64,000 nucleotides of DNA from Dioszegia crocea (GCA_001600615.1 BCKK01000004.1:979316-1043315), one strand, 5' to 3'; counted from the first letter of the stretch, positions 45,701 through 58,454 are shown. Notes: generated by a model not told the origin, from the letters alone. A program made the numbers and translations.

Positions 45701-46730
45701 ACCCCTTTGCTGGAAGGCGAAGACGACGAAGCTGGAGATCTGTCTGCTGCGACCGCGCACCAGATTGGTTCAGTCTACCGGACCCACATCCCCTACCTCC
45801 GGCAATACACAAGCTATACCAACGCTTTCGACAATGCCCTCACACGCTTGTCATCATGGGTCATGCCGAGTAACTCTACAGTCGCGTCCATGGCTGGACT
45901 TGCAGCTACCGGAGCGGCAGGCAGCGTCGGCATGACCCCTACCCCCTCGATTGACACTTCACGTCATATGACCTCCAACCAGCGGAAACGCGTCGCCAAG
46001 TTCATGGAGCGCGCACGGCAACATCCCATGCACAGCCAAATCTCCCTCGAAAGCTACCTCCTCCTCCCCATCCAACGAATCCCGAGGTACAAGCTACTCC
46101 TCACTGAGCTTGTACTGTGTACTCCTCCCGCGTCGGACTTAGGCAGAGACGCCCTCAATGACGCATTGAGCGAAATCTCCAGCCTTGCCAGTATCCTGAA
46201 CGAGGAGAAACGATCCGCCGAATCCCGATTAAGGCTATATCACTACCAACGTCGGATAAGCACTTGTGGCGCCTCCCCTTTAGTCCAACCGCACCGTCAA
46301 CTCATATTCGACGGCGCGCTCAATCTGACAACACTCGTCACCAAGCGATCATCCTATCAGGAGGTCGACAGAACGGTCGTTGATGGCGATACGATCGTAC
46401 CCTCCAAAGCGGTCGTCCAGGTTGATCATCTCGTCCCACAACCAATGTCGAGGTGGTTGACATTGATCCTCTGCAGTGATCTGCTGGTTTTGGTGGAAGA
46501 GGCAAAGGAAGGGAAGCTGGATTTGTTCAATGTGATGCGGATGGGGACGGTCCAGGAGCCGGCAGCAGTAGTTCAGGGGAGATTAAGAGTGGTGGATAAT
46601 AAGGTATGCCCTTTGACTTTCTGCTCAATTCAACCGCTGACAAGTACAGTCCATCTACTACTTCAGCGGAGATTCTCCCGAGAACGTTCTGGAGTGGTGT
46701 CGGGCCATAAATACTGCCCGACGACGATAA
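42712..46730 (+). CDS. RhoGEF with leucine-rich repeats, DH and PH domains
   Basis: A guanine-nucleotide exchange factor for a Rho-family GTPase, so a polarity or actin regulator. After about 360 disordered residues come LRRs (LLVADLSDNDLTFLPESL, NLEELNVSNNPLRQLPSWL, NKLVSLPGWLCLLGQL), then a Ser-rich linker, then the DH domain (RIRVLKEIYETERTYVRGL, SYLLLPIQRIPRYKLLLTEL) and a PH domain that ends FSGDSPENVLEWCRAINTARRR across the last exon. Five exons, introns of 32, 32, 33 and 46 nt, 1291 residues with frame exact. An LRR-DH-PH order is seen in basidiomycetes. The GTPase partner is not predictable here. Confidence 0.9.
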
Positions 46731-47012
46731 ATTTACGAATTTGGTTTGAGATCGATAAGGTCACTTTGTCTATAATCGGAAGGATCGGAAGTTGGGGATT
46801 TGCAGGAATACGGTTGCTCTTTTTTCACGTCGTCTTTTTATATATCTATCCTTTTGTATCTCTAACCCCCGCGCCCCCGGATTTGCGCCTGTGAATATTC
46901 GATTAGTGAGAATGTAGCTTCTCTATGCACTTTACGACTGGCAGACTGTGGCAGACCTCAGAGCAGCACAAACTGACATGATTTGCATTGCGAAGATTCA
47001 AGTTCGTCATCA

Positions 47013-50000
47013 TTACACCCCAGGCCTGTAGACTACCACCCGTCCGCTCTTTAGATCGTCCAACCTATAGCTAACCTCATCCAGTATCTGGAATATCAGT
47101 AACGCCTTGTCAATGTGCAGAACGTCCACTTACACCTCGTTCAACTTGCAAAACCTTCAACTTCTTCTTCTGATCCATCGACGTCACGACCCCTACTAAT
47201 GGCTCCTCGACCGATCCAACGTGCTGGTTGTAGCTCGACAAACCCTTCCGACCCTTGAGTCTCGCATCGTAGAGAGCGACGACGTCTCCTGGGCGGGCCT
47301 AAAATATCAGCATGGGACTTCGGCACCACTTAAACAGATCCGCACGTACAGTATCAGATTTCTTCAATACCGACTCAGCCTCCTGCTCGTAAACCACCTG
47401 TCCCCAGCTCTGCTCCGGTCGAGCCAGCTGCGCCTGCTCATAAACGACCATAAGGAAGCCAGCCGGTGTCCCATCCTGCCCAAGTCAGCAAGAACCAAGT
47501 ATCATGACTCACCCCGATATAACCCCTCTTGCCCTGTGCAAACAGCCCCTGAGCCACACGCAGAATCCTCGCCCCTGCATCCTGACTGGCAGCTTGCAAC
47601 TCGTTGAACCCCGGTCTACCACCCGCAAGACTCGATCGGCCCTCTGCTGGGACCCGGCCTGATTCTTGTCGAGCAAGCGAGGGAGAAGATGGCGAACGGG
47701 TAGACTGGAAAGACGGTCGGGAAGCGATAGACATTGACCGTCTGGCTGTAGGACTAACAACTGGTTGTTGTTGTGGAGTACCCATTTGGCTAGAAGTTTG
47801 AATCGGAGGAGGCCGAGTGGGCGTGTCGGGCGAACGTGGGACCATTTCTGCCGGCTCATCCGTTGTAGGGCCAGACATCGCTTGAGGGGCAAGTGTCGGG
47901 GCTCCAGTCTTCAAGGAGCTGGATCGCATTGGGGATGGAGGAACATCCGACGTTAGCGTCCTGGTAGGACGCATTGGTGGGGGCGGAGGAGGTGCCTCTC
48001 CGCCATCATCTTCCTCGTCCTCAGGCGCGGGCGGCATAGGGCGATTCGCCGGCACGGATGGCCTACTTGGAGGTGGCGGTGCATCTTCCTCGTCCTCCTC
48101 TTCTGCCTCCACGGGTGGAGCAGGCGCAGTAGGCAGAGGACGATTACTGGGCACGGGTGGTCGTGCAGTGACAGGCGATGTGGGCGATTCCACCACCTCC
48201 CTTTCTTGTGATTCCGCAATTTCGGCCTCTTCCTCCTTGACAGCTGGCTCTTCCTCCTGCTGAGCATGACCCCCAAACATTCCATGGCCTAAAGTGCCTC
48301 CCGCCCGTAACCTAGCCAAAGTCTTGCGTCTGCGCTCAGACTCCTCTGCAGCGGTCTCCTGATCCCCATCATCAGCCTCAACTGGCGGTGCCGGTCGAGT
48401 CGCGACGATAGGCGAGGTGGGTTCTGCAGTAGGTGTCTCGGGAGCTGTTCGACCGACAGCTGGAGAGGAGGGCTCGTCGTTTGTCATGGTTCGCTTGACC
48501 TTTGGTACGGGAGGCGGAACACCGAATTTGATGCCGCCTAATTTCGCCATACGAGCTGCGATCCCCTGCCTCCGGATTGCCTCTTCGTCCTCCTCTGTGG
48601 CACCCGCTTCGGGCTCAGCAGAGAGAGCTGTCGGCTCTTCGATCGTCTTGGATCGTGTAGGAGATGTGGATACTACAGGTGATGCTGTATCGTCAGCAAG
48701 GTCAGGACACCCGAGGTGAGACTTACAAGTCATAGGCGACTTCGGACCAGGAGTGGACGCGGGGATCTGGATTCCAGGAGTGCTTGGCAGTCGCCGAGGT
48801 GGCGGCGGTGGCATAGGTTCCTCTTCTTCCTCACCGACCGGATCCTCTTCCTCTCCATCATCTTCGACAACGTCATTTGCTGCGGAAGCAGGGATCGCTG
48901 GTGGAGGAAGAGTGGGTCTGCGGACAGGCGGAGGAGGTGGAGCATCGCCCCCTTCTTCTTCTTCTTCGTCATCGCTTTCGGCGGGTGGAGGGACAGGTCG
49001 TGCAGGTAAGGGCATACTTGGCTGACGCGCCGGAGGTGGAGGGGGCGGCGGGCTCTCGTCCTCTTCCTCCGGCGATGCTGCCCGCATAGCCGCTGGAGGG
49101 CCTGTAGGCATAGGAGGCAGGGGACGAGGACCGGTGGGGCGATCGGCAAGGATTCTGGGTGGGGGTGGAGGGGCATCATCTTCCTCTCCCTGATCGTCTT
49201 CTTCCCGATCTTCATGCTCAGCCGCAGCATCATGCTCATGTTTCATCTCAATCTCGTCCTTGGGCAGACCAAGCATTGCGTGAGATGGCGATCTCGGCTG
49301 CTTCGGTGCAACCTCCTCGTCTTCGTCCTCTCCATTGTCAGTCGGCGGTCCAGAAGGAGCCGGAGGATGAACGGGAACCATCTGCGGGACTTGTCGAGAC
49401 TGAGCAGGGGCAGGGGTTTCCTCGTCCTCCTCATCGGCGTCTTTAGCGCCTCCGTCTGTAGGCGCAAGGGCGATTCCGGCAGCTTGTGCCCCCTGCAACC
49501 CCTGCGGACCTGCTCCAGCCTCGACATGTTGCTTCTCCTGCGCTATCTGGTTTTCCGACTTGGGCAACGGCTCCTCCTCGTTGGCAACCATCACGGCAGG
49601 AGGAGGTGAGATGGTCCCATCAGGGTGGACAGTCTCCTTACTTGCTGCTTCGTCAGGCTTGGAGGCTGCAGGTCGGGCCGCTCGTCGAGGTCCGGCAGTC
49701 CGCCGGGGAATCGATGGCATAGCCACAGTCGCGGGGGGAGAAATCGACAATTCGGGCTCCTTCTCAACGACGGGCGATTCGGCTGAATCGGCACCCGCCA
49801 CCGACTCGCTTTTCTCTGCTGTGGGACTGGTGGCTTCCATCGTTGGCTTACGAGCAGGCTTGGGCGGGGCAGCCATACCCATTGGACCCCGAGCGCCGAG
49901 CTTGGCCATCCGAGAAGCAATAGCCGCGCGGCGAGCCTTCTCCTGCTCTTCCTCCGTCTCTTCCTTTTCTCCGTCCTCCGCGGCTTCCTCCCCGTCTTTA

Positions 50001-51053
50001 GTCTCCCCCACAGGCTCTTCCTCCTCAGGCTGTGGCTCTGGCGCGTCGGGCCGGCTCCAGACCTTTCCGCTGGGCTTAGCTGGCGGAGCAGGAGCGACTT
50101 TGGCTTCGGGAGCGCCGAATGCGCCTGCACCGCGCAAAGCTGCCATTCGCTCTTTGAGAGATCCACCCTTCCCGATGGAATTCTGGGCGTCCGCAGCGGA
50201 TAAGCCCGAACCAGATTTAGCATCATCGTCGGTGGCGGGCGCAGCAGTGGCGGGTGCTGGTGTAGAAGCAGCCGCAGTTGGCGCAGCAGCAGCTGGAGCT
50301 GGCGCAGCAACAGCACCACCCGTTTCCGCCTCCTTCGCCTCTTGTTCCTGCCGTAATTTCTGTCTCTGACTCCATGTCAGTCCACCTGCAGCAGGCTTAG
50401 GCTTGATAGGTGGCGGAGGCGCCACTTTGTTCTGAGCAGCAGCGAAGAAGGCAAGACGCTCCTTCATTGACTGTTTAGCGGGTTCGCTTCCGTCCTCGGC
50501 CTGAGCTGGAGGCGGGACGACCGGAGCTGGGGAGGGCGCGGCAGAAGGGGGTAACTTGGCGGGTTCAACTGTGGGGGACGGTGGAGCAGGTGCTTCCTTG
50601 GGCATGGGAGGTAGATCCGGCGCTGGAGCTGCTACTGGTACAGGCGCGGCAACAGCGACAGCAGGTTCAGCGGCAGAGGCAGGCTCGTCTATCGCCTCCT
50701 CATCCTCAATAGGCACAATGAAGTCCTGCGAGTCAGTGCACTCTATATCACCGATGATTGAAGCTCTACACACCTTTGGGAAGCCACCAGTCTTTGAACC
50801 ATCCATAGTCTCGCCGACAAGCCAGTCTTCATCATCGTCTGAAGGCCCAGTAACGCGGATCCTTCCAATCAGCTCGCGCGTCGCACAGACCGCAATACTC
50901 ACGTCTCATCCTTGGCGAAAGATAGATCTGTTGCGTGGGGACTTTTGTACTTCAAGCTGACCAGTCAGCAATCCGCTGTTAGCTACCGCCATGGGAAGAC
51001 TGATCTGCTGTAGATACTCACGTCGTTCGGGCAAGATAGGGAAAGGATGCCAT
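47013..51053 (-). CDS. BBC1: Bbc1/Mti1-like actin-patch protein: SH3 domain, Pro-rich body, AIM3/BBC1 C-terminal domain
   Basis: Bbc1 binds type I myosin and WASP at endocytic actin patches and restrains Arp2/3 activation. The SH3 domain is rebuilt from three exons: YKSPHATDLSFAKDETIRV, EDWLVGE, GGFPKDFI. The middle of about 950 residues has long Pro runs and acidic blocks, plus repeated short helices (AAIASRMAKLGARG, GIAARMAKLGGIKFG, SLKERMAALRGAG). The C-terminal domain (from FNELQAASQDAG, through YIGDGTPAGFLMVVYEQ, RPGDVVALYDARLKG, YNQHVGS) has the cysteine-protease-like fold described for Bbc1/Aim3 but no Cys. About 8 exons including two in-frame introns (near 48686-48727 and after FPK), about 1250 residues. 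Convergent with the RhoGEF gene. Confidence 0.9.
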
Positions 51054-51382
51054 GATGGGAGGTGTTCGGATCAGCGGCCCGGCTCGCCTTGATGATGGAT
51101 TTTCTCCTTGGAAATCGGGCTTAACTTGCAGTGAGTCCTTGATAGCGAGATTGAGGTGAGTGTAGCTCGTCCTCAGTGCTCTACAATGGAGTACTGTATA
51201 TGAGATGAGTTCGGTTACTTGCAAGGCGCTGCAAGGTGGTTCCGACGTCATGATCACCGCTTCCGGCGGAAAGGATAGATACCCGAAAAGACCGTGCGCG
51301 TACTTTGTTTTGTGCTGGCGACCGTCACCCAAATCAATTTCTACACACTTCCTAACCACATCGCAAGCAGGTCAACCTACAA
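51054..51382. other. Divergent promoter of BBC1 and PGS1
   Basis: 329 bp. No motif stands out. Confidence 0.5.
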
Positions 51383-53249
51383 ATGTCGCTCACAAGAGCG
51401 GCCATAGTGGCGCTTGAGGCTTGTCCTCGAGCTACGCCTGGCCCATCGCGGCTGCCCGCCATAATAGGGTCGAAGCCGCGATGGCGAGCCGTAGGCCAGT
51501 CGCGTGTCAGCCCGATCACGCCTCGGTATGGGAGATGGAACTCCACTGTTGTGCAGGATCCGAACGCACAGCCATCTTCACCTTCGAGTCCTGGGATGGC
51601 GATGCACAAGGAGCCGGCTTTCGAAGCTCTGAGTGCTGCTCTCTCAGCCTCTCAGCCTTGCTTTGGTGCGAGAGGGGATGAGATCTCGCTCTATACTACA
51701 CCAGAGGAATTCAAGAAGGCTCTGTTGGAGATGATTCGGCGGGCGAAACGGAGAGTCTTGATCAGTAGTCTATATATCGGCGCCTCGCAGGCAGAAGTGG
51801 TGAGTCAGATGTGCAAGCCGGACAAACTCGCAATCACTGACATCCAGGTCGACGCTCTACGTATGGCCCTCACTACGAATCCGCATCTTAGAGTTGGGAT
51901 AATCCTCGACTATCACCGCGCCACTCGGCTATCCCCACATCCTAAAAACCCTTCTTCGACCGTCCACCTCCTGCTGCCGCTCGCAGAGGAATTTGGCGAC
52001 AGGTGTGAGGTCTACCTGTATCGATCACCAAATCTGCGCGGAATTATGGAGAGAATTGTACCTGAGCGCTATGATGAGGCATGGGGCACATGGCATGGAA
52101 AATGGTACTGCGTGGATGACGAAGTCATCATCAGCGGGTGAGTTTGTTGTGCAACACGGCTAATTCCAGTGCAAATCTAGCTTCATCATACTTTACAAAC
52201 CGGCAAGACCGGTACATTCACCTCAGATCACACCCGACCCTCCTCTCCTACCTCTTCTCTCTCACGCGACTATACACCCACTACTCCTACCATCTCTCAC
52301 CAAATCCATCAGGCGCCCTATCCCCACTACATTCTGTCCCACTCCCGTCTCTCAAAGACGCGCCTCCAAGCAAAGCCGCCTTACTCTGGCCAGATCGAAC
52401 GATACATCCCCGGAAATTCCAATCTCATGCTCTGGCAACTTTGACTGCATTCCAAAAATCTTGGAAAGCCGCCAACATACAACGTCTCCGTCGAGTGGAT
52501 GTCGATACGTGGTTCTGGCCCGTTATACAGTCTGGCGTGCTGGGGTTGAAGGAGGAAGAAGCAGCGCTGGCGAAAGTGTTTGACGCAGTCAAGCAGGCGA
52601 GTGCAGACGGGACGAGTGTCGAGGTGGATGTTACCTCTGGTTACTTTGGACTGTATGACAAGTATAAGAAGATGGTCATTGCCTCCCCGGCCATGACTCG
52701 AGTCATCGCTGCTTCACCAAAGGTACGTCCGAGATTCGACAATGCTGACTATAGGCCAACGGGTTCTATGGATCGAAAGGGTTTTCCCGCCTCATACCAG
52801 AAGGCTATACCCTCCTCTTTTCCCGCTTCTCCCGTGCTCTCTCACAACATCACCGCACATACAACCCCAGAACCCGTATTGGCGTTCTGCTAAAGGAGTG
52901 GTCTAGACAGGGTTGGACATACCATTCCAAAGGTCTTTGGCTGTCGCCGTCTCCTCCACCATCCGCCGCGGTCGCTCCCACCTCGCCATCAGCTTCTTCC
53001 GGTACCAATCCGTTCCTCACTTTCGTCGGGTCGAGCAACCTCAGCACCAGAAGTTTGAAGCTGGATACGGAGCTGTCGATGGTGCTGATCACGGCATCGC
53101 CTACACTAAGGAGGGCGTTGGGGAACGAAGTGAGAAATCTGGATAAGCACGCCGAGGTGGTGGATGAGAAGACATGGAAATTGGAGGAGAGGCGCGTGAG
53201 CTGGCTCGCTTGGTTGTTGGTCGCTCTTGGCGTAGAGGGTATGTTGTAG
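51383..53249 (+). CDS. PGS1: CDP-diacylglycerol-glycerol-3-phosphate 3-phosphatidyltransferase (mitochondrial)
   Basis: Makes phosphatidylglycerophosphate, the committed step to cardiolipin, in the inner mitochondrial membrane. It is a phospholipase-D-superfamily enzyme. The two HKD motifs are visible: HGKWYCVDDEVIISGANL and HSKGLWLSP with later FVGSSNLSTRSLKLDTE. RRAKRRVLISSLYIG and RVGIILDYHRATR mark the first half, and VTSGYFGLYDKYK precedes the second. The N-terminus (MSLTRAAIVALEACPRATPGPSRLP, continuing with many Arg and Ser) fits a mitochondrial presequence. Four exons; the 48-nt first intron and the 32-nt introns two and three end CTGAC/CTAAT..AG. 584 residues. The first intron is a multiple of three and stop-free, so retention would not shift the frame. 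Confidence 0.94.
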
Positions 53250-53429
53250 ACGGTAGAATGCATAGACACCCGGAGCAGCGAACGACATGCTGGACACTGT
53301 TGGATCTGGACACCGGCTAGAGTCGGACCTGGTCGGACAAACAGATGCCGTAAAGCGGAAGTGAACCCACCTGGTGCCCAGCCTGTTGTCAGCATCCACC
53401 TCACTTCATCTACAAAGGCCCCATACAAT

Positions 53430-56400
53430 ATGTCCCAAGCAGCTGGGCCCAGGCGCGTGGAGAAGGACGATCAAGGCATTGCGACGTACAAATGCTCATT
53501 TGAAGGTCAGTCGTACGAAAAAGTGGGGATATCCACCGGCGTCCACTGTTGGTCCACTCGGAGTTGTCACAAGTGGACCATTGTCGATCCCCAGTGGCTG
53601 CATACCTCGGCGCGGCTGATCTTTGCAGGCTGCGACAAGAAATTCGGGACGGCAGGCCATACCAGACGTCACGAAAGATCTCGTTAGTCATCTCACTCGC
53701 CATGAACCCCTTCATTCCCAACTCGGGCTTCCTCGTTCCCTCCCCATCCCGGTCTGTGGGGAGTGGAAGCGGTCAGGGGGACGAGTTGATGAATCTTGCT
53801 GGTTGGCTAAGCTCACAAGTCCCAGACTATGATGCTTCGCCATACCCCTGTCAATACTGCGACAAGAGCTTCAAGCGGTCTGACGTCCGGGGGAAGCACG
53901 TCCAGACGATGCACCCCGGCGCGGTAGATACAGGCTCGGGGTCTAGCGAGTCGGAGCCCAAGTAAGTCAAAGACTTGTTGGAGCTAACGGACAGCAAGGC
54001 TCAGAAAAGGCACCATGACAGCTCACCCCACTCCGCCTTTGCCCCGCCGCAAGACTCCAGACCACGCGCTGAATCAATCACCTCGCAGACGGCGCAGATC
54101 CCGGGCATGGGCAGGCCTATGTGGACTGCAGAACAACCGACTGGCACCGTCGATCTTGGTGCCATATTCTCCACCCCGCCTTCCATAGGCATGGTCGTAC
54201 AGCCAGGTCCTATGCTGTCTGCTGGTCCAGCATACGACATTCCCGGTCCGGCCTCTGGCTTCCTGGATCCAACCCAGCTTCATCCTGGGCCATCAGTACA
54301 GAACAGTGAGTGTGTACCAGGACTTGGCTGAGCAGATCTCGTCAGTAACGACCTATTCGACCCACTCTACTTCTCCCATATATTCGGTTGGGGCCTAGAC
54401 GAGGCGTCCAATATCGACATCGATCTCGGCATACAGCCAAACATGTTTTTGAACAGCGAGTCGGGGCCGATTTCATCCACCGAAAACCTTAGTGCGGCAT
54501 GGCTGTTGAGTATCACACCGAGGGGAGGCAGTCCATCAGGCGAAGGGAAAGACGAAGAGGTCATTCGAGATCCATTCGGCCGGAAACACGATACGCCATG
54601 GGTGAGTGTGTAGCCAGACCCAGCTGATGAAAAGCCAAGCATCTTCAAGCCTAAAATGCCAGATCGAGCTCTCACACTTGGTGGTGTCAAAGCCTCACCC
54701 CGGGTTGATCGAATCCGCGACCATCCCTCCGCAGTCGAGGCGACTTCTCGAAATGCCATGCTGTCATTGGTCTACCTGAGCCATCAAGCGATGTGGCAAA
54801 TGCCGAACGTGGATGATTTCCCCGACCAAGAAACCCTCAGCGACTTCGTCGACCTCTATTTCGAACGCTTTCACTCGTCATTCCCAATCCTTCACAGGCC
54901 AACTTTCACTCTAGAGGGAACGTCAGCGGTGCTTCTGCTCGCTATTGCAGCTGTAGGCGCTACATATTCGGACCGAGAGTTCCGACCGCTAGCTGTGGCG
55001 CTTGCTGAGCTCGTCAGGCGGATTGTTCAGTGGATGGTGAGTTGTATATCCGTTCAAGCTGACCATAGCGCGCATCAGATCAAAGAGCAAAATTCGATCG
55101 TAATCTCCTGATATCGTATCTGCTACAGTCAATTGTTGGTGTGGCGTGCGGCTCTCGCGAGATGATGCTGCACAGCGAGATATCTCGGGCTTCTCTCGTT
55201 ACGTCTTTGCGCAGATTGCACCTTCTTCGACCTGGCCGGTCGGCAACGAATGAGTTGATGCAGGGTGGCTTACATCCAAGTACCGAGGAAAGATGGAGGG
55301 CATGGGTGGAGGATGAGTCGATGAGACGATTGGGTTGGGGTATCTACGTGAGCATAAGCGCCGAATTTTTCGCTAATTGTCAGCTGCTCGATGCGCAAAT
55401 CTCAGCACTGCTTGGTATCCCAGCAATTGCATCTGTTTCAGAAGCAGGAGTTCAGCTACCCTCGGACGAACCGCCATGGGAGGCCGCCGACGCCCTTTCG
55501 TGGTGGAAAGCAATGCAGAATGTGAGGGGCCCGGACTACGGCCTGCCATTCATGTCTGTACTAAGTGGCGTACTTGATGGTCGGCATGTCTTCACGAGCG
55601 ATTTCGGAAGGTCGATTCTGGGTCATACTTTGTACAGGTACGTTCTGGCGTAAACCAAGCGCTGACGACAGGCTGTCACTGGATGCGAGTCTACTTGAGA
55701 ATTCGCTGGCTTTTGACGGTGTTGCAGGCCTCTCGCAAAGCACGTAAGTAACAGTGTGGCCTGTGACTGACATTATAGTAAATCCTATGTCCAGCTTGAA
55801 ACACTCGCAAGAGATACAACTCCCCAGTCCAATCCCTCCCATCTCCGTCTCAGTGCCGCGGCGCTGTATCATCATTCCCGAATTGCCATCTCCCATCCGG
55901 GCTTGCTCAAACACGCCAAAGTCGCGTCGGGAAAGTACGAGCCCGATATCAGTAAAGGCCAGGCTGAGGGTTGGTTGGAGATCTGGATGCAAGATGAGAA
56001 GGCGGTCAGAAGGGCAGTGTGGCATGCTGGGATCTTGGTAGCTCTGGTGGCAGAGTTTCCCTTAGGGTGAGTCAATGAATGATTAGAGCTGATCAATCAG
56101 AGCGTTCTCAGAGGCGTTTTGGGTGTTTGACTCGGCACTTGTTATCTGGGCTATATGTAAATATGGTGGGAAAGGTCTCAGGGGAGGAATAAGACCCGCA
56201 CTCTTTGCTGCGAACTGTGAGTGGTATGAGTGGATCAGTGCTGATTCGTGCAGGGTTTGATGTGGAGCCGCCGGGGATGTGGATTGAGCATGGTGGTCAG
56301 CTCATCTTACCGGTCATTGGAAGTACGGTCGGGATATCTGTACGGGGCATTCTGGACCACTTCATCTCGCAGCTCCGAGGTCTGCCATGGGGGATGGGCG

Positions 56401-56444
56401 GGATGTACAAGCAGGTGTTGGAGAAGTTGGCGGAGCAGGAATGA
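53430..56444 (+). CDS. C2H2 zinc-finger transcription factor with fungal-specific (MHR) domain
   Basis: Nuclear regulator. Two C2H2 fingers near the N-terminus: CSFEGCDKKFGTAGHTRRHERSH and CQYCDKSFKRSDVRGKHVQTMH (each split here only by residue). The second His of finger 1 (HERSH) appears only when the second of two nearby acceptors at about 53818-53825 is used. The middle-homology domain (PF04082 type) includes DLYFERFHSSFPILHRPTF, AIAAVGATYSD, RNLLISYLLQSIVGVACGSR and ESMRRLGWGIYLLDAQI. About 12 exons; the later introns are only about 30-40 nt. About 810 residues. C2H2 plus MHR is a known fungal combination. The target genes are unknown; the aldo-keto reductase at 56772 is the nearest candidate. 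Confidence 0.85.
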
Positions 56445-56771
56445 GGTTGGCTGGATCTGCGTTATGAGGCGAATATCTTGGACTTTCATAGCTCTTTGAT
56501 GGATCTCATAATTCGACTGATATGATCAGGGCTGAGCATTCCTGAAGCAAAGTCCATCTACTTCTCAGTGCCGAGACAGCGACAAATGGAACGTTGTGGA
56601 GCACCATGGAACGCCCTTGAACCCACCCACAAACTGACCGGTCCGGGCCGGCCGGAGAGGTTGCTCCGGGCGGACCCGCTTTGTACCGAGGGTATATAAT
56701 CGCCCATTTTCCCCTATTCACCTTCGTCCATCTACTCTTCTGCCACCTCATACCACACACACATACACAAA
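56445..56771 (+). promoter_or_regulatory. Promoter of the second aldo-keto reductase
   Basis: TATATAAT at 56693-56700, about 72 bp before the ATG, preceded by a cluster of CGG/CCG palindromes (CCGGTCCGG, GGCCGGCC, GCTCCGGGCGG) at about 56636-56675. Confidence 0.6.
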
Positions 56772-57823
56772 ATGGCCCCCGCTACCTCCTTCAAACTCAA
56801 CACTGGCGCTGAGATCCCCGCTATTGGGCTCGGGACATGGCAGGCTAAGCCTGGAGAGGTCCGAGATGCCGTCTCTTTCGCTCTGAAAGAGGGTTACCGT
56901 CACATTGACGCTGCTCTCTGCTACCAGGTGAGTCTTTCAGGGCTTGATCAGGGCATGAGCTAACGTTCAGAACGAAGACGAGGTCGGACAAGGAATCAAG
57001 GACTCCGGCATCCCTCGCTCCGAAATCTTCATCACTTCCAAAGTCTGGTCTACTTTCCACGACAACGTCGAGGCTGGTCTCGACAAGACCCTCAAGTCCC
57101 TCGGGACAGACTACCTCGATCTCTACCTCATCCACTGGGGTGTCCGCACCGTTCCTAACGGCACCAACCCCCTATTCCCCACCAAGGAGGACGGATCCCG
57201 GAATGTCGATTGGGACTGGGACCAGAAGGACACTTGGTCACAGATGGAGGCGGTGTTGGCCAAGGGCAAGGTCAAGGCTATTGGTGTTTCCAACTTCAGC
57301 GAGATCACACTGGAGAAGTTGAAGAAGACTTGGAAGGTCGTCCCGGCTGTCAACCAGGTAAGTTTCTCTTGTTGTTCGTCGACTTTTGCTGATGGTCTAG
57401 GTCGAGCTCCACCCCTACTGCCCCCAGCACGAGCTGAAGAAGTACTGCGAGTCGAACGGTATCCTTCTCCAAGCCTACTCTCCCCTCGGTTCCACATCTT
57501 CCCCACTCCACGCCGACGCCGACCTCAAGGCCATCGCCGAGAAGCACGACGTTTCCACCTCCACCATCCTCATCTCTTGGTCCGTCAACCGGGGCGTCGT
57601 CGTCTTGCCCAAGAGTGTCACCCCGGCCCGAATCACCGCCAACTTGAAGGTGGTTGAGCTTAGCTCGGAGGAGATGGCGAAGTTGGATGGATTGGCGGCC
57701 GCTGGCAAGCAACAGCGAGTCAACACCCCAGCTTGGGGCTCTGACTTTGGCTTCAAGGACTGGTACGGAGCAGGCAACAAGGATGCGCCTGAGGGCGCTA
57801 GGTTGTTGGCGGGTAAAGCATAG
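56772..57823 (+). CDS. Aldo-keto reductase (Gcy1/Ypr1-like, NADPH-dependent glycerol dehydrogenase/aldehyde reductase)
   Basis: Reduces aldehydes such as glyceraldehyde; relatives work in glycerol metabolism and stress. The catalytic tetrad is visible: Asp in [11 protein letters not shown] with its Tyr, Lys in FITSKVW, His in LYLIHWG. Other landmarks are [38 protein letters not shown] and the cofactor loop [10 protein letters not shown]. Three exons with two 43-nt introns; 321 residues, frame exact. Ends near [21 protein letters not shown]. Distinct from the reductase at 21866, which has HNP rather than HWG. Confidence 0.93.
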
Positions 57824-58454
57824 AGCGTATAGATGCAAGTTTGAGATTTTCAAATCGATTCACTTTGCTTTTGAGCCTCTGTGCGAATCCATTCTCTCAG
57901 GCTATCTCAGCAGAGATACCTGCTACTGACTGACGCTCTCGACAGAATGCAGCTTCAGCTCACCCTAACATTAGATCATTGTTCGCGCTAATCTTGAGCA
58001 ATCGCTGGATCTCCACCCGAATATGCCATGCAGTCCGACTTTCCGGACATCGTCAGTTCGTTCAATCTCACGTCACCGCACAGCATTATCCTGCCATCAC
58101 CACGGTGGCCACGACGTCATGTCCGGATCAACTGCGGTGGAGGGCGGTCAATTGGCTGGCTCTGGGGTGTTGTTGCTCTCTTCAAAAATCTCTACTGTGA
58201 GGATGTGATTTTGGATCTTTCAGACCACAACCGGCTGCTGCGAGAGGAATCTAGCAGCACTGACGTCCCTACATAGGCCAGCTTGAGAGGGGAAAGACAA
58301 GCGGGTTTGCTAGCTGAAACACACCTTCCACGTGGCAGATGGACTGAAACGTATTACGTACGATAGCTGGATTTCCCAAAGGGGAAATAATCTGGCCTGC
58401 ACAAAGATGTGCACGAGTAGCTCTGGCCTCTGAGGTCAACTCAAAGCTTCATAA
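57824..58454. other. Intergenic spacer
   Basis: 631 bp between the aldo-keto reductase and F-box genes. No gene or repeat seen. Confidence 0.5.

Noticed and set aside
49560..50369. Plus-strand open frame of 269 codons, Ala/Ser-rich
   Set aside because: It lies antisense to the Pro/Ala-rich body of Bbc1; such GC-rich repeats open the opposite strand. No domain seen.
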